From positions 1 through 64,000 of the forward strand of contig SSNU01000007.1 of the NCBI GenBank assembly GCA_012064415.1: 64,000 nucleotides of DNA, given 5' to 3'. Under the pieces are notes generated by a model. It was not told where the DNA came from and searched no databases. It saw only the letters and a list, made by a program, of their open reading frames with translations. Shown here one piece after another: positions 32,703 through 45,083 of the stretch. A program made the position numbers and the translations under genes. The stretch comes from Gyrodactylus bullatarudis. Its lineage: Eukaryota; Platyhelminthes; Monogenea; Gyrodactylidea; Gyrodactylidae. How positions within the stretch are numbered: position 1 is the stretch's first letter; every line of letters begins with the position of its first letter.

Positions 32703-35700
32703 TATTATTTTTTCTTCTTTTTCAATATATATAGATTTTATTCTAACAAAATTTCTTAAAATAATTTCGTGGTGAATTTATTATTTAGTCAGACAAGATT
32801 TAATTTAACTTTTTGATAACATTAACAACTTTCAACCCCGGCAACAAAATTTAGCAAAAAATATGTTTGTAATCCAATTAGGGTACTAGGACTGGCCAAA
32901 CACACTCTCTCTATATCACAAACACATTCAGATCGAGTTACCAAGAAATGATATTCTTATTGAATTAAGTTTACTGATAAACAAATTCTCTTCTTTATTA
33001 AAGATTAAAGTTTTTATTAAAATACATTCGAAATTATTCTATTGTACTTTTAATTTCTAGAAATGTCAGAAATATCAGACTTGAAAGTGACTAGTTCAAG
33101 ACTTTGCTTTATTCCTATCTTCATTTACCAGATGAATTTTGAATTTCTTGCAGACCCTAGTCTAGAGAATCGCTCAACTCCTTAATTTCTTTATTTAACG
33201 GGATATAAAATCATTTTAAGCATTAAAAACAAAGTTGGGAAATGTTTACGAAAATACTTCAACATTTATGGAAAAGAAGTTGGCGTATTTTTCATTTTAT
33301 CTATCTCAATACAAGTTAAACAAAAGAATAATATTCAACTAAATGAATTAAGTATTAATGCAAGTAACTCTGTTTGATAAATTGGTACTTTAAATGGGTA
33401 GATCATGAATGAACCAGATCAGAAATAATCCAGTCTAGATCAGATATTGGACATGACCAATTTAAGATTGGTCAGATTTTTTTGTTTTGTTAGAAATCAG
33501 TTCTGTATTTAAAGGAAATTTGAGAAAATTGTACCAATATTCTTGAGAATGATATTAATTTGGGTTTATTTTTGTGTAGATCAAGAATTCACAGAGAATC
33601 TAGATACTGACAATAAAAAAAGGAAAAAATTTCAAACTACATAGCCCTAAGCTATACATTTCCAATGTGAACCTGTAACTAGGCCCAAGGGGTAGATATT
33701 GAACAGATGAATCCAAGAGATGGTATGGGAAATTATTTCATACTTTGCCTAGAAATTGACTTGTTTTCTCTCTGTTGTGATAGGAAAAGATTCAATTACA
33801 CGCAAGTTTTTTTTCCTCTAGTTTAGTGGAACAGTTTAGGCTACAGAGGTGGACGGCAAGGAAAGAACAGATCGATAGTGGTGAAATTAAACACTCGACA
33901 TGGTGATTAGCAACCAGCTTGGTCAAATTCTCAGGATAATCGAATAACATTTGTATTACAGGATGAACATGAATCAAAGTTGGTTTCATATTAGATCTAA
34001 ATTTACTATTCACAATCACTTCGTTGAATCTCAAAACTTATAATTTCAAAGGAAAAAAGTAGTAGGATCCAGCCATTGGATTACTTAGCTCCTCTTCTCC
34101 CCCTCAATACAAATTCTTGCTCCCTAACATTGGAAAGAATTCAATATAGGTTTCTCCATGCTTGCTTTCCATCAATCGACTCTTATAATTCTCTTATTGC
34201 TATATCTGGTCTGGACCCAGTCTAGCTTAGAAGAACAGCTTTTATTGTAAAAACTTTCACTTCACTCTTCTCGCCTGAAATTAAGAATTACTATTTAATT
34301 ACTACAACTTTCTAGAAATTGAGTTTTCCTTAAAGGATTGTGATAACCTTTTTGACTTGAGGTCTATTATGTGTCACCTAAGGTCTAAGCTTGACTACAC
34401 AAAATCTCTTCTTTACTCTAATCTTCATTTGACTGAATAAGTCCTCTGATAATGAGACCTTTTATGTTCAACAAAATTTAACCTTGTATTATTTCATGCT
34501 ATTTACCAGATTTAATTACATTTATTTTATTTTCATATTTAAATATAAGATTTTTATTTAAAAAATTTGTGAGATAAACGTTTGAACTGAAGAATCAACT
34601 GATTTCTGTTCTTAGTTCCTTTTTTGAACAGTTGATATTAAAAGTGGTCGTTGAACTGGATTCTGCTGAAGTGCATTGGGTTGGCGTGCTGCCTGCACTA
34701 GCTTGGGGATCAAGATCAGTTTGAACTTTAATAAAACCTCACATCACCTTGAAATTTTTTGGATCATATGATTTAATTACAATATAATGTTTTCATTTCA
34801 AAAAAGGCCGTATTTTGGTTTTCGAGAATACGCCAAATTTCAAATTTTTATCGATTTCGAAACAATTTGTAGCTAAAATTTCGGATCATCACTTGAGGTT
34901 GAAAGAAATTCACTTCAAACTTTTGGATCTTTTACCTTCGTGATAATCGCGAAATTCAAAGTTGAAAAAGTGGAAATTTGGGACATTTCATACTGTACTG
35001 TCTTTAGAATCTGGATGAAGATTTCATTCTTGGCTATCGTGTCGTCCTCATGATAAACCCTGCTCTTAGAGCTTTTCATAGGTCCCTATTAGTGATCTTA
35101 TTTTATGCCATGTTCTTTCTATAGTTGCTTGAATTACTTTTCATTCTACAAATTTGACGTGTTATTTTTATCTGAATGACTTTTATTGCTTGGCATTGTG
35201 AATTACACTCAGTTGCTCTTCTCAAGTAAAGAGTCAATCTGACAGTGTATTTTTCAATTTCTCATCTACATCCAATGTTTACTTGTTTCCTTCTAAAAAG
35301 GGTTGAAAAGGGTTACAAATTCTCAAATTATGGCTTCTTTCCTTAGAAAGGCAAACAAGGAAGGTACTAATTTTATTGTGCCAAATAAACCGTGAACGAA
35401 AAATATTTATCAAACTGTTATTGGCCCAATCGTCATCTCTGAGATATAGAAGAAGAGGTGTTAATTTATTTTTTAATTATTTTGTTCCGTCAATTCCAAT
35501 TATAACCAGTCTAGTGTGGAAATCTGTTGATTTTATTTACAGAGAATAATAATGTGTCAAAATATTCATGTTACCATGCTCAAAAGGTAAGAATCAATCA
35601 AGCTAGAATTTTCTGTCAGAAATTCATTTCAAAAGTGACCATCTACTAGGTTACTAGGCTATGATGCATCTGGATTTGTTGAAGCGAATAAAAATAAATT

Positions 35701-35836
35701 ATTTTGTATATTTTAAATACATATATACTTACAAGTAAATATATTCATTATAACATAAATATTTTCAGTCATTTGTTTAAATCAACATGATGGTTTTATT
35801 AGCGCAAATTAAATCTTTTGCACAATATCATCAAAC
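32703..35836. other. intergenic region with repeat fragments
   Basis: No gene supported. A partial foldback repeat lies at 34797-35005 (tttttatcgatttcgaaaca, with a matching inverted arm near 34960). The rest is AT-rich. A minus-strand 80-residue frame at 33792-34034 has no recognisable motif. Confidence 0.5.
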
Positions 35837-38800
35837 ATGTTTCAGAGAGCATACTATTTTCTTGACAATATTATAACTGGAAAATTAAGATGTTACCTGG
35901 CTGTGTTCCTTGCGGTAATTGATAATCTGGCCTTTAGTGGAATACATTTTGGATTTGCTTCGCTAATTCCCATCTATGTAGAGAAAAAAGTTTTGCATTA
36001 CCTCTGTGAAAATCAACAGGAAATGGATTGCAAGGAGCAATACAAAGCCTTTGGGAATGCCTCAACCATTTGGATTGTGGCCATGATGATATCTATACTA
36101 CCAGTGGGTTATATTCTGGATCGATTCGGCATAAAGTTGGCAAAATTAATCGGAGTCCTGGCTACTTTTACTGGAGCAATTCTACAGGCCTACACAGAGG
36201 AGGAGACTTCATCCTTTTACTATTTTGCCTCCATATTTACTGCCATTGGGGCTATAACAAGTTTAATGACCAGTATTCTCACTTCAAACTACTTCCCGAG
36301 GTATCCAGGCATCGTGATTGGCCTGGTTGCTGGTGCCTTTGACTCTTCCGCAGTTATCTATCCAATCATGAAATGGTCAATTGACTTTGGTCTACCTCTA
36401 AAGAATTCATTCGTAATCTTGGCCATTTTCAGTCTGATTAGTGGTCTGATTTTGACCCTGTTACTCTACTCAAACACCCAAGAGGAAATGAAAAAACATG
36501 CCAAAGTTGTGAGTTGTTATGGTTTCCATTGAATTGAAAAACGAAAAATCAAAAGTATCCATTTTTATTTTGTAAAATTTTCATTGTTTTGAACAACATT
36601 CAGACCTCTTTTAGGCATAGACCTCTGTCTATAGAAATCCATTCCTTAATTATGATTTCTTATTTAAAATTATTTTCCCGTTCCCATAGACTTTTAAAAT
36701 TAGATTCTCGATCGGGTTTAAGAGGTGCGTACGGGCCAAGATAATAAATCTATATTGTCATCTGAAAACTATCTTTTAGTCGAATCAGATCGATGGCATT
36801 ATCTTGCTGAAAAACTAACATCTCTTTTTCGATTTCTTTCTTGAAAGGTAAAAGCTGATCTTCAAGTAACTTTTGGTTAAAATTTGAATTCAATTTTTCA
36901 AGTTGCCTCAAGTTGCCTGTACTTTTCAAAGTAATAAAAGCCCAAACTATGACACTGTCACCTCCGAATCCAGCAAGAAGTGAAACCATCTGGATCATTC
37001 AAATTGAATTTTTACTCATCTGAGAAAATAATCATTCCTGATTTTCAATTATTCTTCTTGATGTCCAATCTTTCCTTGCTATCTTGTCTTGCTCACTAGT
37101 GTTAGAAGTGTTTCTTGGTCTTTCCCAAAAGACAGGTAACACTGTATTTTCCTTGTACAAACTGGCAATTTGATTTGTCGTTTTTCAATTCAATGGAAAC
37201 TATGGTAAAACGGAATTTAAAACGCTATGAATGAATTTAAAATACAACCAAGTTTAAATTCGGACTCTTTTTCAAATAATGTATAGTTTCTTTTATTAGG
37301 AGTTCATTTATAGAAGTGAATAAGAAATCAGACGGGATATTTTTTTGTCGACCACTATATTTTTCATCTTGCCTGAGATTCCTGATTTACTTGAATTGGT
37401 CGAATTAATATGTGAAACACTCTATATTAGAGCCTATATTAACCTCAGAAATTCTCCTTTTTTCCATAACATCGAAACATCTTTGGTTCATGGAATTAAT
37501 GAATGGTTTTATATCATTTTCAGTTAATTCTAACCACTTTTTTATAATTTCACATCCAAGTTCATGGACATTTTCAAACTGTCTCCCATTTGAATAAACT
37601 CTTTGAGATAAAAGTCCCCATAGGTTTTCTATTGGGTTAAGGTCTGGACTTCATTCAATAAAATCAGTCTCATTGTAATTTAGCCATTCAATTGTCGATT
37701 TTGATAAATGGCATTGTCTTGTTGAAATATCATCTTTAAACTCATTCTTGAATGATTAAATGAAATCAATCAAAATATTCTGAGTTCAATTTTCCATCAA
37801 CAATGACTATAAGTAAGGTTTCTTTGGAATAAACCTCTCGCCATACCATAATTGAAGCTCCACCGTATTTTCAGTATTTTCTTAGAAACGCTCCCAACGA
37901 TAACTTAAGCCTGGCCCATCTAAAGAAGATTTTTATCGAAATCTGAAAGTTTTAAAATTTAGACTCAGATTTTGCCTGGATGTATCTCATAAAGATTTTA
38001 GTAAGGAGTCTTTTGATATACCCTCTCTGAATTTTTGTAATTTTCGGTTTTCGCCCAGGAATCGACAGTTTAAAATATTCAAAGTGTTACTCATATTAAT
38101 TCGACCAGTATATTATAAATTATCATTGATAATATAGACGTTAGTCAATAACATGAAAAAAAATTTTTCAGCCAATTGTTTACATGAGACATTTGAGATT
38201 TTATGTACTATATTTGTTAATTTGATGTTTGCCATGATTATACTACGAATAACGGAATCATATTACTATCGCTACTATACAAATAGGCATGTAGTAATTC
38301 CTTATTCAAACAATTTCATCGAGATAATTTTCAATGTCGTATCGTATACGTGATCGCTGATCAGGTTTATCTTGATTGCGGTTGTTTTTTCAATGCATTG
38401 ATAAATTGTACTTTTTTCTGAGTTTCATATTTATTTAACTGTACTTTCAGGAAAATAGTGTAACCTTTGGGAGCCCATTAAGTCAAGTACAGTATGAGTT
38501 GACCAAGTACAAGTTAGAATGCTATCCAAGCTTAATTTCGGTATTGACATCACCAATCTTCCTAGTGAATTTGGTATTCTTTAGCATTGGCAATCTTCGA
38601 TTCAATTTCTTCTTTGCTGTCATCGGCAAGGTTTTGGATCAACGATTCGATGGGCAACAGGAAATTAAGGATGCTCTTTTGGGAAATCTTTCGTTTTTCC
38701 TCATAAGTGGCATTCTCATGGCACCTCTAGTTGGCATTTTATTCGATTGGATTAACAAATCGAGCATGAAAAAAGTCATGAGCATAATTATTAAGTGAGT

Positions 38801-41454
38801 CCGTCCATTGTATCATCCAGCCAATCAGAGAAACCCTTTTATTTTTCAACATCTTTTTTGTGATCAAATAAGTAATTCACATTGTTTTTCGAAACGTCCG
38901 AAAATTCACTTGTATTCATAATTTAGAAAAAGAAGAGAACTAAAATCAAATGTACATTTCTTGAAGCATCATCAGTGGCAATTCTTCGAAAATGATACAA
39001 GTTCATTCAAGATAATAATTTACGAATCATGAAAGAAATAAACCTAACTGACATGAAGATGAGAATTTACCATTTTTACAAAAAACTCAATATTTTTCTC
39101 CAGATTCACAGAAAAAAATTAATTTTGAATTCTAAAATGGAATGAGCTAAAAATTCCGAAAAATTTTCAATCTGACCAAGCTTCGAAAATGTACCAAATT
39201 TCCTTTTTCAAATTTTGGAAACAAAATTTTTATCGATTTCGTTGATTCGAAGCAGTCAAATGGTGATATTTGGGAAAAATCTATGGCCAAATTCGAATCC
39301 TTTATCTAATGTTGACCCCAAATATCATCACTTGGGTTCAAAATTTGGAAAAGTGGAAATTTGGTACATTTTCGAAATTCGAAAAACGGCCTAATTTTGA
39401 TCAGATCGAATTTTTTTCGGAATTTTTTCGAATATCCACATTTTATTATCTCATTCCGTTTTAGAATTCAAAAATTTATTTTTTTCTGTAAATCCGGAGA
39501 AAATTATTGAGTTTTTTGTAAAAATGGTAAATTCTGATCTTTGATAAAACCCCAAAACTCTCCAATAAATAGCAACAGTGGAGAGAAAAGTGATCGAATG
39601 TGGTTGTGACTCCATAGCCTGTAGGAATTGCCTTTCTTTGCATAGCCACGAATGTTTATGTCTAGTTTCTCATAAAAATGTATTTAATTTATTTATGAAA
39701 AAAATAAAGTATTCTTGGGATTAATTCCAAAAGTGATCCCTAAAAGTATCTTGATAACTTTTGAAACCATTTCTTTGCTGACGTTGCTTAAGAACGAAAC
39801 AAAATAAAAGGTACAAGTCAAGATAATCTAATATGATCTGATCAATCAATCTGATTTTTAATTGATTCAAAAAAGAATTTAATCACAAAACACAAGAGTG
39901 GAGTTTCACATTTTGAAGGTAAGAAAATGCAATTTTCAGCCTGCAATAAATATTTCAAGTGAGAAATTTATTGCAGAATAATATGAGCGATTCAAAAATT
40001 AATTTGTATACTTTTTTATACAATGATATGTAGAGTATTCATTGTTTAAATTTGACATCACAGTAAGATGTAAATATAAATGTCATTCAGGCCATCTACT
40101 CTTATTTTAATTTAATATTTAATTAATACTCACTTTGAGTTGATACGAGAATTTGGATTTTTCAATGAGCTTCATAAAAATTACTCACTATCTATTAGAC
40201 AGATTTATCAAATCCCCTTTGAAGAAAATTTCTATGGATTTTGGGAAACAAAAGAAAAATTATAATTATCAACTTTTATCATATGGTTTGTTGATACGCT
40301 GATTACAAATCCTACAGTTTTTTAACGTAATTAGGTTATAGTTCAAGAGTTATTGATTGAAAATTGGGTCAGTTTTTTTGAAGCTTCAGCAGATAGAGTT
40401 CAGGCAATTGAATGATAGAGCAGATTAATAGATTTCCTATCGAATGGCTATCATGGGGGGGGGGGGGTAAACGAAGTATATATTTAGTTGCTAAAATGAT
40501 CTACTTTAAGTATAACACGGCTGATATTGGTGTCAATGCTCTTTCTAAACCGATTTTTATAAAATTTATCTAAAATTATTTATCTACGTTTATGAAAATT
40601 TACGTGAATTACTGATTCATGATGAGCTTCCATTCAGCGTGTAATACACTGTGTAAATTTTTTTCGGGAAATTGCCCAATGCTCAATCATTGGACCAACT
40701 CTTTTCAATCTAGTAGTTTTCTTCATAAACTGATCTGTCCAGTATTTCAAACATTTATTTATTTATGTTGAAATCGAATTGATAACCACATTCCCATCTT
40801 GAATTGGAGATTAAATCATTCCAGAACATGCTTTGATACGGCTAAAAGAGCTCGTTTCCAGACCAATTTTTAAAGACATGTAAATTTTTATATCCCAGAA
40901 GACCACAATTATTTTGTAACTACTATTTTAATTAATTTTCATAGTTGTTAAAATTTACTAGCAAAACTTTTGGAAGAGGCTTTGGAAAAAGTCTAAAGTC
41001 ATACCTTGAAATACTGTAATATATTTTCCGATTTTCCAGACATGACAAGCAAAAGGAATCGGTAGCCTATTCGAAGAAAATTAAAAGAACAATGTACTGG
41101 AAATCCTTGAGTTGTTTCATACCACAGTCTCTGGTCATAATCACAGTAACCATTTTCTATAGTGTTTTCATATTTTTAGAAAAATATGAATTCATTTATA
41201 TTAGCTATTTCTTCATATTCGTGAAAAGAGAATTTTTCTATATTCACAACTCATTGCTTATACGCTTCGCCTTTAATGATAGTCAATTTGGAGTAGCCTA
41301 TGGCCTTACAATGGCTATCGCGGGTATTGTATCATTGATAAATTTCGGTCTATTGGAATTAACAAATCAGATGTCAAATGGAATCGCTCTTGGGATTGTT
41401 ATTATCATGTTTATTGAACCACTATTTATTTCTATCAAACTTATGAAAAAATGA
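35837..41454 (+). CDS. SLC43-like amino-acid/purine transporter (MFS)
   Basis: Exons 35837-36508, 38451-38794 and 41040-41454 join in phase to about 476 residues, close to SLC43 size. Exon 1 has the SLC43 N-terminal half: the first segment CYLAVFLAVIDNLAFSGIHF, an extracellular loop with paired Cys, then LPVGYILDRFGIKLAKLIG (MFS loop-2 signature G-x-x-x-DRFG). Later comes AGAFDSSAVIYPIMKW, which matches the GAFDSSSAVFLIIK block of SLC43A3. Exon 2 carries the loop plus TM7-8 (LMAPLVGILFDWINK, the second-half equivalent). Exon 3 carries TM9-12 (FGVAYGLTMAIAGIVSL). Family members carry large neutral amino acids or purine bases across the plasma membrane. Introns are 1.9 and 2.2 kb and filled with Tc1 relics and foldback repeats. 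Part of exon 3 (about 41160-41260) aligns poorly and may hide another small intron. Confidence 0.85.
36640..36998 (-). pseudogene. Tc1-like transposase relic
   Basis: The minus-strand frame 36750-36998 includes GGDSVIVWAFITLKSTG, then QLLPFKKEIEKEMLVFQQDNA. These are the conserved GGGSVMVWG and FQQDNDP blocks of Tc1 transposases, the latter containing the second catalytic Asp. Further along, a decayed LLSWPVRT phrase corresponds to the usual WPAxSPDLNPIE. Stops and frameshifts interrupt it. It lies antisense inside intron 1 of the SLC43-type gene. Confidence 0.7.
37430..37920 (-). pseudogene. second Tc1-like transposase relic
   Basis: On the minus strand: GGASIMVWREVYSKETL, then KLNSEYFD, FQQDNA and, after a frameshift, SPDLNPIENLWGLLSQRVY with the remaining C-terminal helices down to about 37430. 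The order and spacing are those of a Tc1 transposase. Several stops and at least one frameshift make it non-functional. It is a separate copy from the one at 36.6-37.0 kb, in the same orientation. Confidence 0.72.
38935..39610 (-). repeat. repeat E copy split by a foldback element
   Basis: Flanks 38940-39047 and 39548-39600 match the reverse complement of the 20380-20690 repeat (GCATCATCAGTGGCAATTCT; AATAAATAGCAACAGTGGAG). Between them sits a foldback element (39050-39546). This is a nested insertion inside intron 2 of the SLC43-type gene. Confidence 0.65.
39050..39546. repeat. foldback (palindromic) element
   Basis: The left arm begins atgaagatgagaatttacca and the right arm ends with its near reverse complement, tggtaaattctgatctttga. 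Inner blocks also pair: tttgaattctaaaatggaat with the complementary attccgttttagaattcaaa, and taccaaatttcc with ggaaatttggta. No coding capacity is evident. Confidence 0.82.
40455..40467. repeat. 13-nt poly-G run
   Basis: Thirteen consecutive G residues in intron 2 of the SLC43-type gene, unusual in so AT-rich a context. The length may be inexact in sequencing. Confidence 0.9.
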
Positions 41455-41805
41455 TTGATTTTCTAAAATATATTTTTAATTACAATATTAATGTTGATAA
41501 TTCATTTTTTCAACATTATATTCTGTATATACTTTTGAGTAGTCAGGAAAAGATAATTTTTAAATGAATTAAATGCAAAATTTGAATGATTCAAATTGAA
41601 TCCTAACTTGAGATCCCTGTGTGGAAAAACAATGCACTTTTCTTTTTTGAATTTAAGAAAGCAATATGTTGTTTTTATTAGTACTTAATATAAAATTTAC
41701 TAGAAATTCTAGCCTAGAAAAGACTTTTCTGAAAAGTTTTGGAAATTTAATTTCTCCTAAAACTTTATTCTACATTATTGAATAAAGTTTATCTATAGAG
41801 TTAAA

Positions 41806-42854
41806 ATGTATAATGAACGTACAATTCAGCTTATAAAAGAACGAGAGAAAGAAAGGAATGAGGTCGAATTTAAAAAAAGTAAAATCACCAAAGAACTAGC
41901 AGTAGGAGAAATATCCTCCAAATTCGCTGTTCACTATGATGCTATTGAAAGTCAACTCAAGACTGATACTGTAGGTCATTCTCTAATTTTCAGGTTGGTT
42001 TGGTCACTCTTGAAGAGATGAAAGAACGACAAAAGGCTTATTTGGCCGAAAGAGAACGAAAAGTTGCTCTGGGTAAGAAAGGGGATTCCAAGCTTAAGGA
42101 TGCTAGCAACATGAATAAAAGAAAGATCAAACAATCTGTAAATACATCTCATTTTATCATTTTAAAAAAGGGACCAATTTCTTTTGAAGAGCCAGAAATA
42201 ACTGACGAGGATGAAGATTTGGAGCCGATTACGAAAATTAAAAGGGAGGAGGAAAATTGCCAAAAGTTGAAACGCTACGGAGTAAATCCGAATGTAGATA
42301 ATTCTGTTATTCCCGATATTTATCGTGAGGAAGAAGAGAAAAAGCTCAGAGAAGAATTGGGCATGGAATGGGTTTCGAAGCAGGCAGCTATTAAAGAAGA
42401 AGAAATAAATGTAAATTACAGTTACTGGGATGGTTCCGGTCATCGACGAGTCTTGAAAGTAAAGAAGGGAACCACAATTCATGTGTTTCTTCACAAATGT
42501 ATCGAGCAGTTGAGAAAAGATTTCTCTGAATTGAAATGTTCCACTGCAGACCAGATGATGTTTGTGAAGGAAGATGTGATAATTCCCCATCATTATTCCT
42601 TCTATGATTTGATTGTGACAAAAGCCAGAGGCAAATCTGGTCCCCTTTTCACCTTTGAAGTTTTTGATGATGTTCGTCTAAGAACTGATGCATCGATAGA
42701 GAAAAATGAATCTCATGCAGGCAAAGTTTGTCTTCGAGCCTACTATGAACGCCACAAGCATATATTCCCTGCAAGTCGCTGGGAGCCATATGATCCAGCT
42801 AAAACCTACGATAGCTACACTATTTCCGATAAAATGCAAAAGAAAGTTTTGTAA
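41806..42854 (+). CDS. FAM50A: FAM50/XAP5 nuclear protein
   Basis: Exons 41806-41970 and 41994-42854 encode 341 residues (human FAM50A 339). The N-terminal coiled, charged region ends [15 protein letters not shown], then [15 protein letters not shown] (human FAAHYDAVEAELKSST, then VGLVTLNDMKAKQEA). The C-terminal XAP5 domain (about residues 185-335) is highly conserved: [66 protein letters not shown] and [22 protein letters not shown]50 proteins are nuclear, associate with the spliceosome C complex and affect splicing and transcription. The single intron is 23 nt. A poly(A) signal AATAAA is at 42883-42888, about 30 nt past the stop. The gene is 351 bp downstream of the SLC43-type stop and 235 bp before TIM50, on the same strand. 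Confidence 0.95.
41971..41993 (+). other. 23-nt intron of FAM50
   Basis: Begins GTAGGTC and ends AATTTTCAG, phase 0. Removal gives the family-invariant TVGLVTL, and no other GT-AG pair restores it. A CTAAT branch-like motif lies just 5' of the acceptor. Confidence 0.92.
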
Positions 42855-42882
42855 AATTGGAATGATACTCCATATAATTGTA

Positions 42883-42888
42883 AATAAA
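42883..42888 (+). terminator. poly(A) signal of FAM50
   Basis: AATAAA about 30 nt after the FAM50 stop codon. Confidence 0.6.
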
Positions 42889-43089
42889 TGATGTACAGAG
42901 ACCTGCACTTACTTTTTTAGTCCTACAGTATCTTGGTAGCACTTGAAGCCTTAAACTTGGACTAGATTAGAATCTAATCATTAGATTTTTGTAATTTTCA
43001 AAATAATTTAAAATTTACCTTGAGTATCATTATAAAACACCAAAAAAATTGGAAAAAAGGTTTAAATTTGCTACAGTTTTGAAAGGAAA

Positions 43090-44277
43090 ATGCTCTCCAA
43101 ATTATATCCTTCTCTTAAGCTGCCGTTAAGATCTATCCATACAAACTTCAGATTACTAAATTCAGATCCTATTCCTAATAACGCACAGCCAACTATAAAC
43201 GAAGAAAGTAACGGCCGTTGGTCCAATTGGACAGGAAAAAATGCTTGGAAATCTGGATTATTATCTTTAGGTTTTTTTGCTCTCTGGGGTATTGGTTCAG
43301 GCATCTACGCTTTCGGACCTCCTGCTCTTGATTCAGAAGGAAATTTAGTAATTTTTCTCTTATTAATTACTATCTTTTAGATTAACGATGCTTATTCAGA
43401 TCGTAAGTTTGATAGTCTCTCTTCAATGAAACCTATTGGATTTTCACAATCATTTAATTTTGCAGTACATCCACTCAAAGCATATCCCATGCGTGCATTT
43501 GGTTATTTGATGGATTTTAACAAGAGCATAAAAGATCCTTCCAATGACAAACTGCTTCCAGATCCTGTGAAACATCCCTATTACCAGCCACCTTACACTG
43601 TAGTCATTGAAATGACAAACATTTTGGTGCATCCTGACTGGAAGGTAACTTTTTTATCATATGATAGGTCTATTTCTGTATATTTGAGAGGCAAGATTGC
43701 TAAAAAATTGATCATTATATAGTTTCGGACCGGTTGGCGCTTCAAAAAACGTCCAGCTCTAGAGGTATTCCTATCCCAGTTATCTCCATTCTACGAAGTT
43801 GTCATCTTCACTTCAGACAACATCATGAATGCAGCTCCAATTTTAGCCAGTATCGACTCAAAAGGAGAATACATCCACTACAGATTATTTAGAGATGCTA
43901 CCCGTTATCGTGACGGTATCCATTACAAGGATTTGTCCTGCCTAAACCGAGATCTTAGCAAGGTTATAATTGTAGACTTTGACAAGAAGGCCACATCCCT
44001 ACAACCGGATAATGCAGTCATTCTACCCAAATGGGATGGTGACGATAAAGATCGAGACCTAATCGATTTGGCAGCTTTTCTCAGGATGATTGCTATGAGC
44101 GGTACTGATGACATACGGCCGACATTGAAAAATTACTCAGAATACGATGATCCTCTTGCGGAATTCCGTTTGAGACAAAGTCAACTCATGGAATATGAGA
44201 ATGAAAGAAAGAAGGAAGCAGAAACTTTGAGTAGGAAAAAGTCCAAATTTTCTTTCGGCCTGCATGCTAAGCATTAG
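43090..44277 (+). CDS. TIMM50: TIM50, mitochondrial presequence receptor of TIM23
   Basis: Exons 43090-43347, 43381-43644 and 43723-44277 encode about 358 residues (human 353). The N-terminus is basic and Ser/Leu-rich, as for a mitochondrial presequence. It is followed by one membrane segment (about residues 56-75, [20 protein letters not shown]). The FCP1/NIF-like intermembrane-space domain has [68 protein letters not shown] and [23 protein letters not shown]50 binds presequences emerging from TOM and passes them to TIM23. The phosphatase-like nucleophile motif DxDx(T/V) is EMTNIL here, so no catalysis is expected, as in TIM50 generally. Introns are 33 and 78 nt. AATAAA is at 44311-44316. 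Confidence 0.95.
43348..43380 (+). other. 33-nt intron 1 of TIM50
   Basis: Begins GTAATTTTTC and ends CTATCTTTTAG, phase 0. Joins SEGNL to INDAYSD. Confidence 0.8.
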
Positions 44278-45083
44278 TTGACTTGCCCCTCTGCTATATG
44301 ATAGTCATCGAATAAATTAATCTTTTTCATTTAACTTGAAACTACTCTTTAGTAAATACATGTAAATGCTTTTATCATGTATGATGAGAATTAAAAAGTT
44401 AGCGAGGTCAACTGTACTGAACAAATAGATTTTAATATTTTTCACTAACTAAGCCAATTCTGCAAATTCTCTTTTTTGTCTTTTGTGTGCGTCTGTGTAT
44501 TTACTTTTATTGATCCGACAAAAAATTCTCAGTTTACTCTCTTGCTAGACTTATCTACCCTTTATGAAGGCTACTCTCAAATTAGTAATAATACTTTTCA
44601 ATTTTAAAAGCTGAGATTATCTTTGAAAGTGTGATATTATTTATGTTGTTGTTGTTGAATCAACAATGTTGATACAAAAGAGGGTAGAGGGGAGTGAATA
44701 GTTTGATTAATTTTTGTTAGACATCTCTCCTGTTTGAGAAATATTAATTCTGTTTTTATCATGATAAATCTCTCTATTGGCGAGCGATTGGTTGACAAGG
44801 AGAGGAGATATTTTGTTTGTTTTTTTGGTTTTTAAAAAAATAACAATACATATTATTGTAGGTATATTCTAAAAATCTTGGGATATTCATTCGCAGACAA
44901 AATATAAAAATACATGGAGGATACATTTCATCTTAGAATTCTTCAAGATTTAATTGTTACAAGTGTGTAGTAGGAAAGGGAGGGGGACTTAGACGAGAAA
45001 AAATCAGAAGTGAAGGGTATATAATATAATTATTATCACGCTTTAAATGCTTGAATAAATAATAAATGTACAATAATCTCTTC
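44278..45083. other. intergenic, convergent 3' ends of TIM50 and ZMYND11
   Basis: No gene. AATAAA for TIM50 is at 44311-44316. The ZMYND11 3' UTR (minus strand) must lie in the distal part, which is T- and A-rich. Confidence 0.6.

Noticed and set aside
42162..42908. Several minus-strand frames of 76-143 codons
   Set aside because: Antisense shadows of the highly conserved FAM50 gene.
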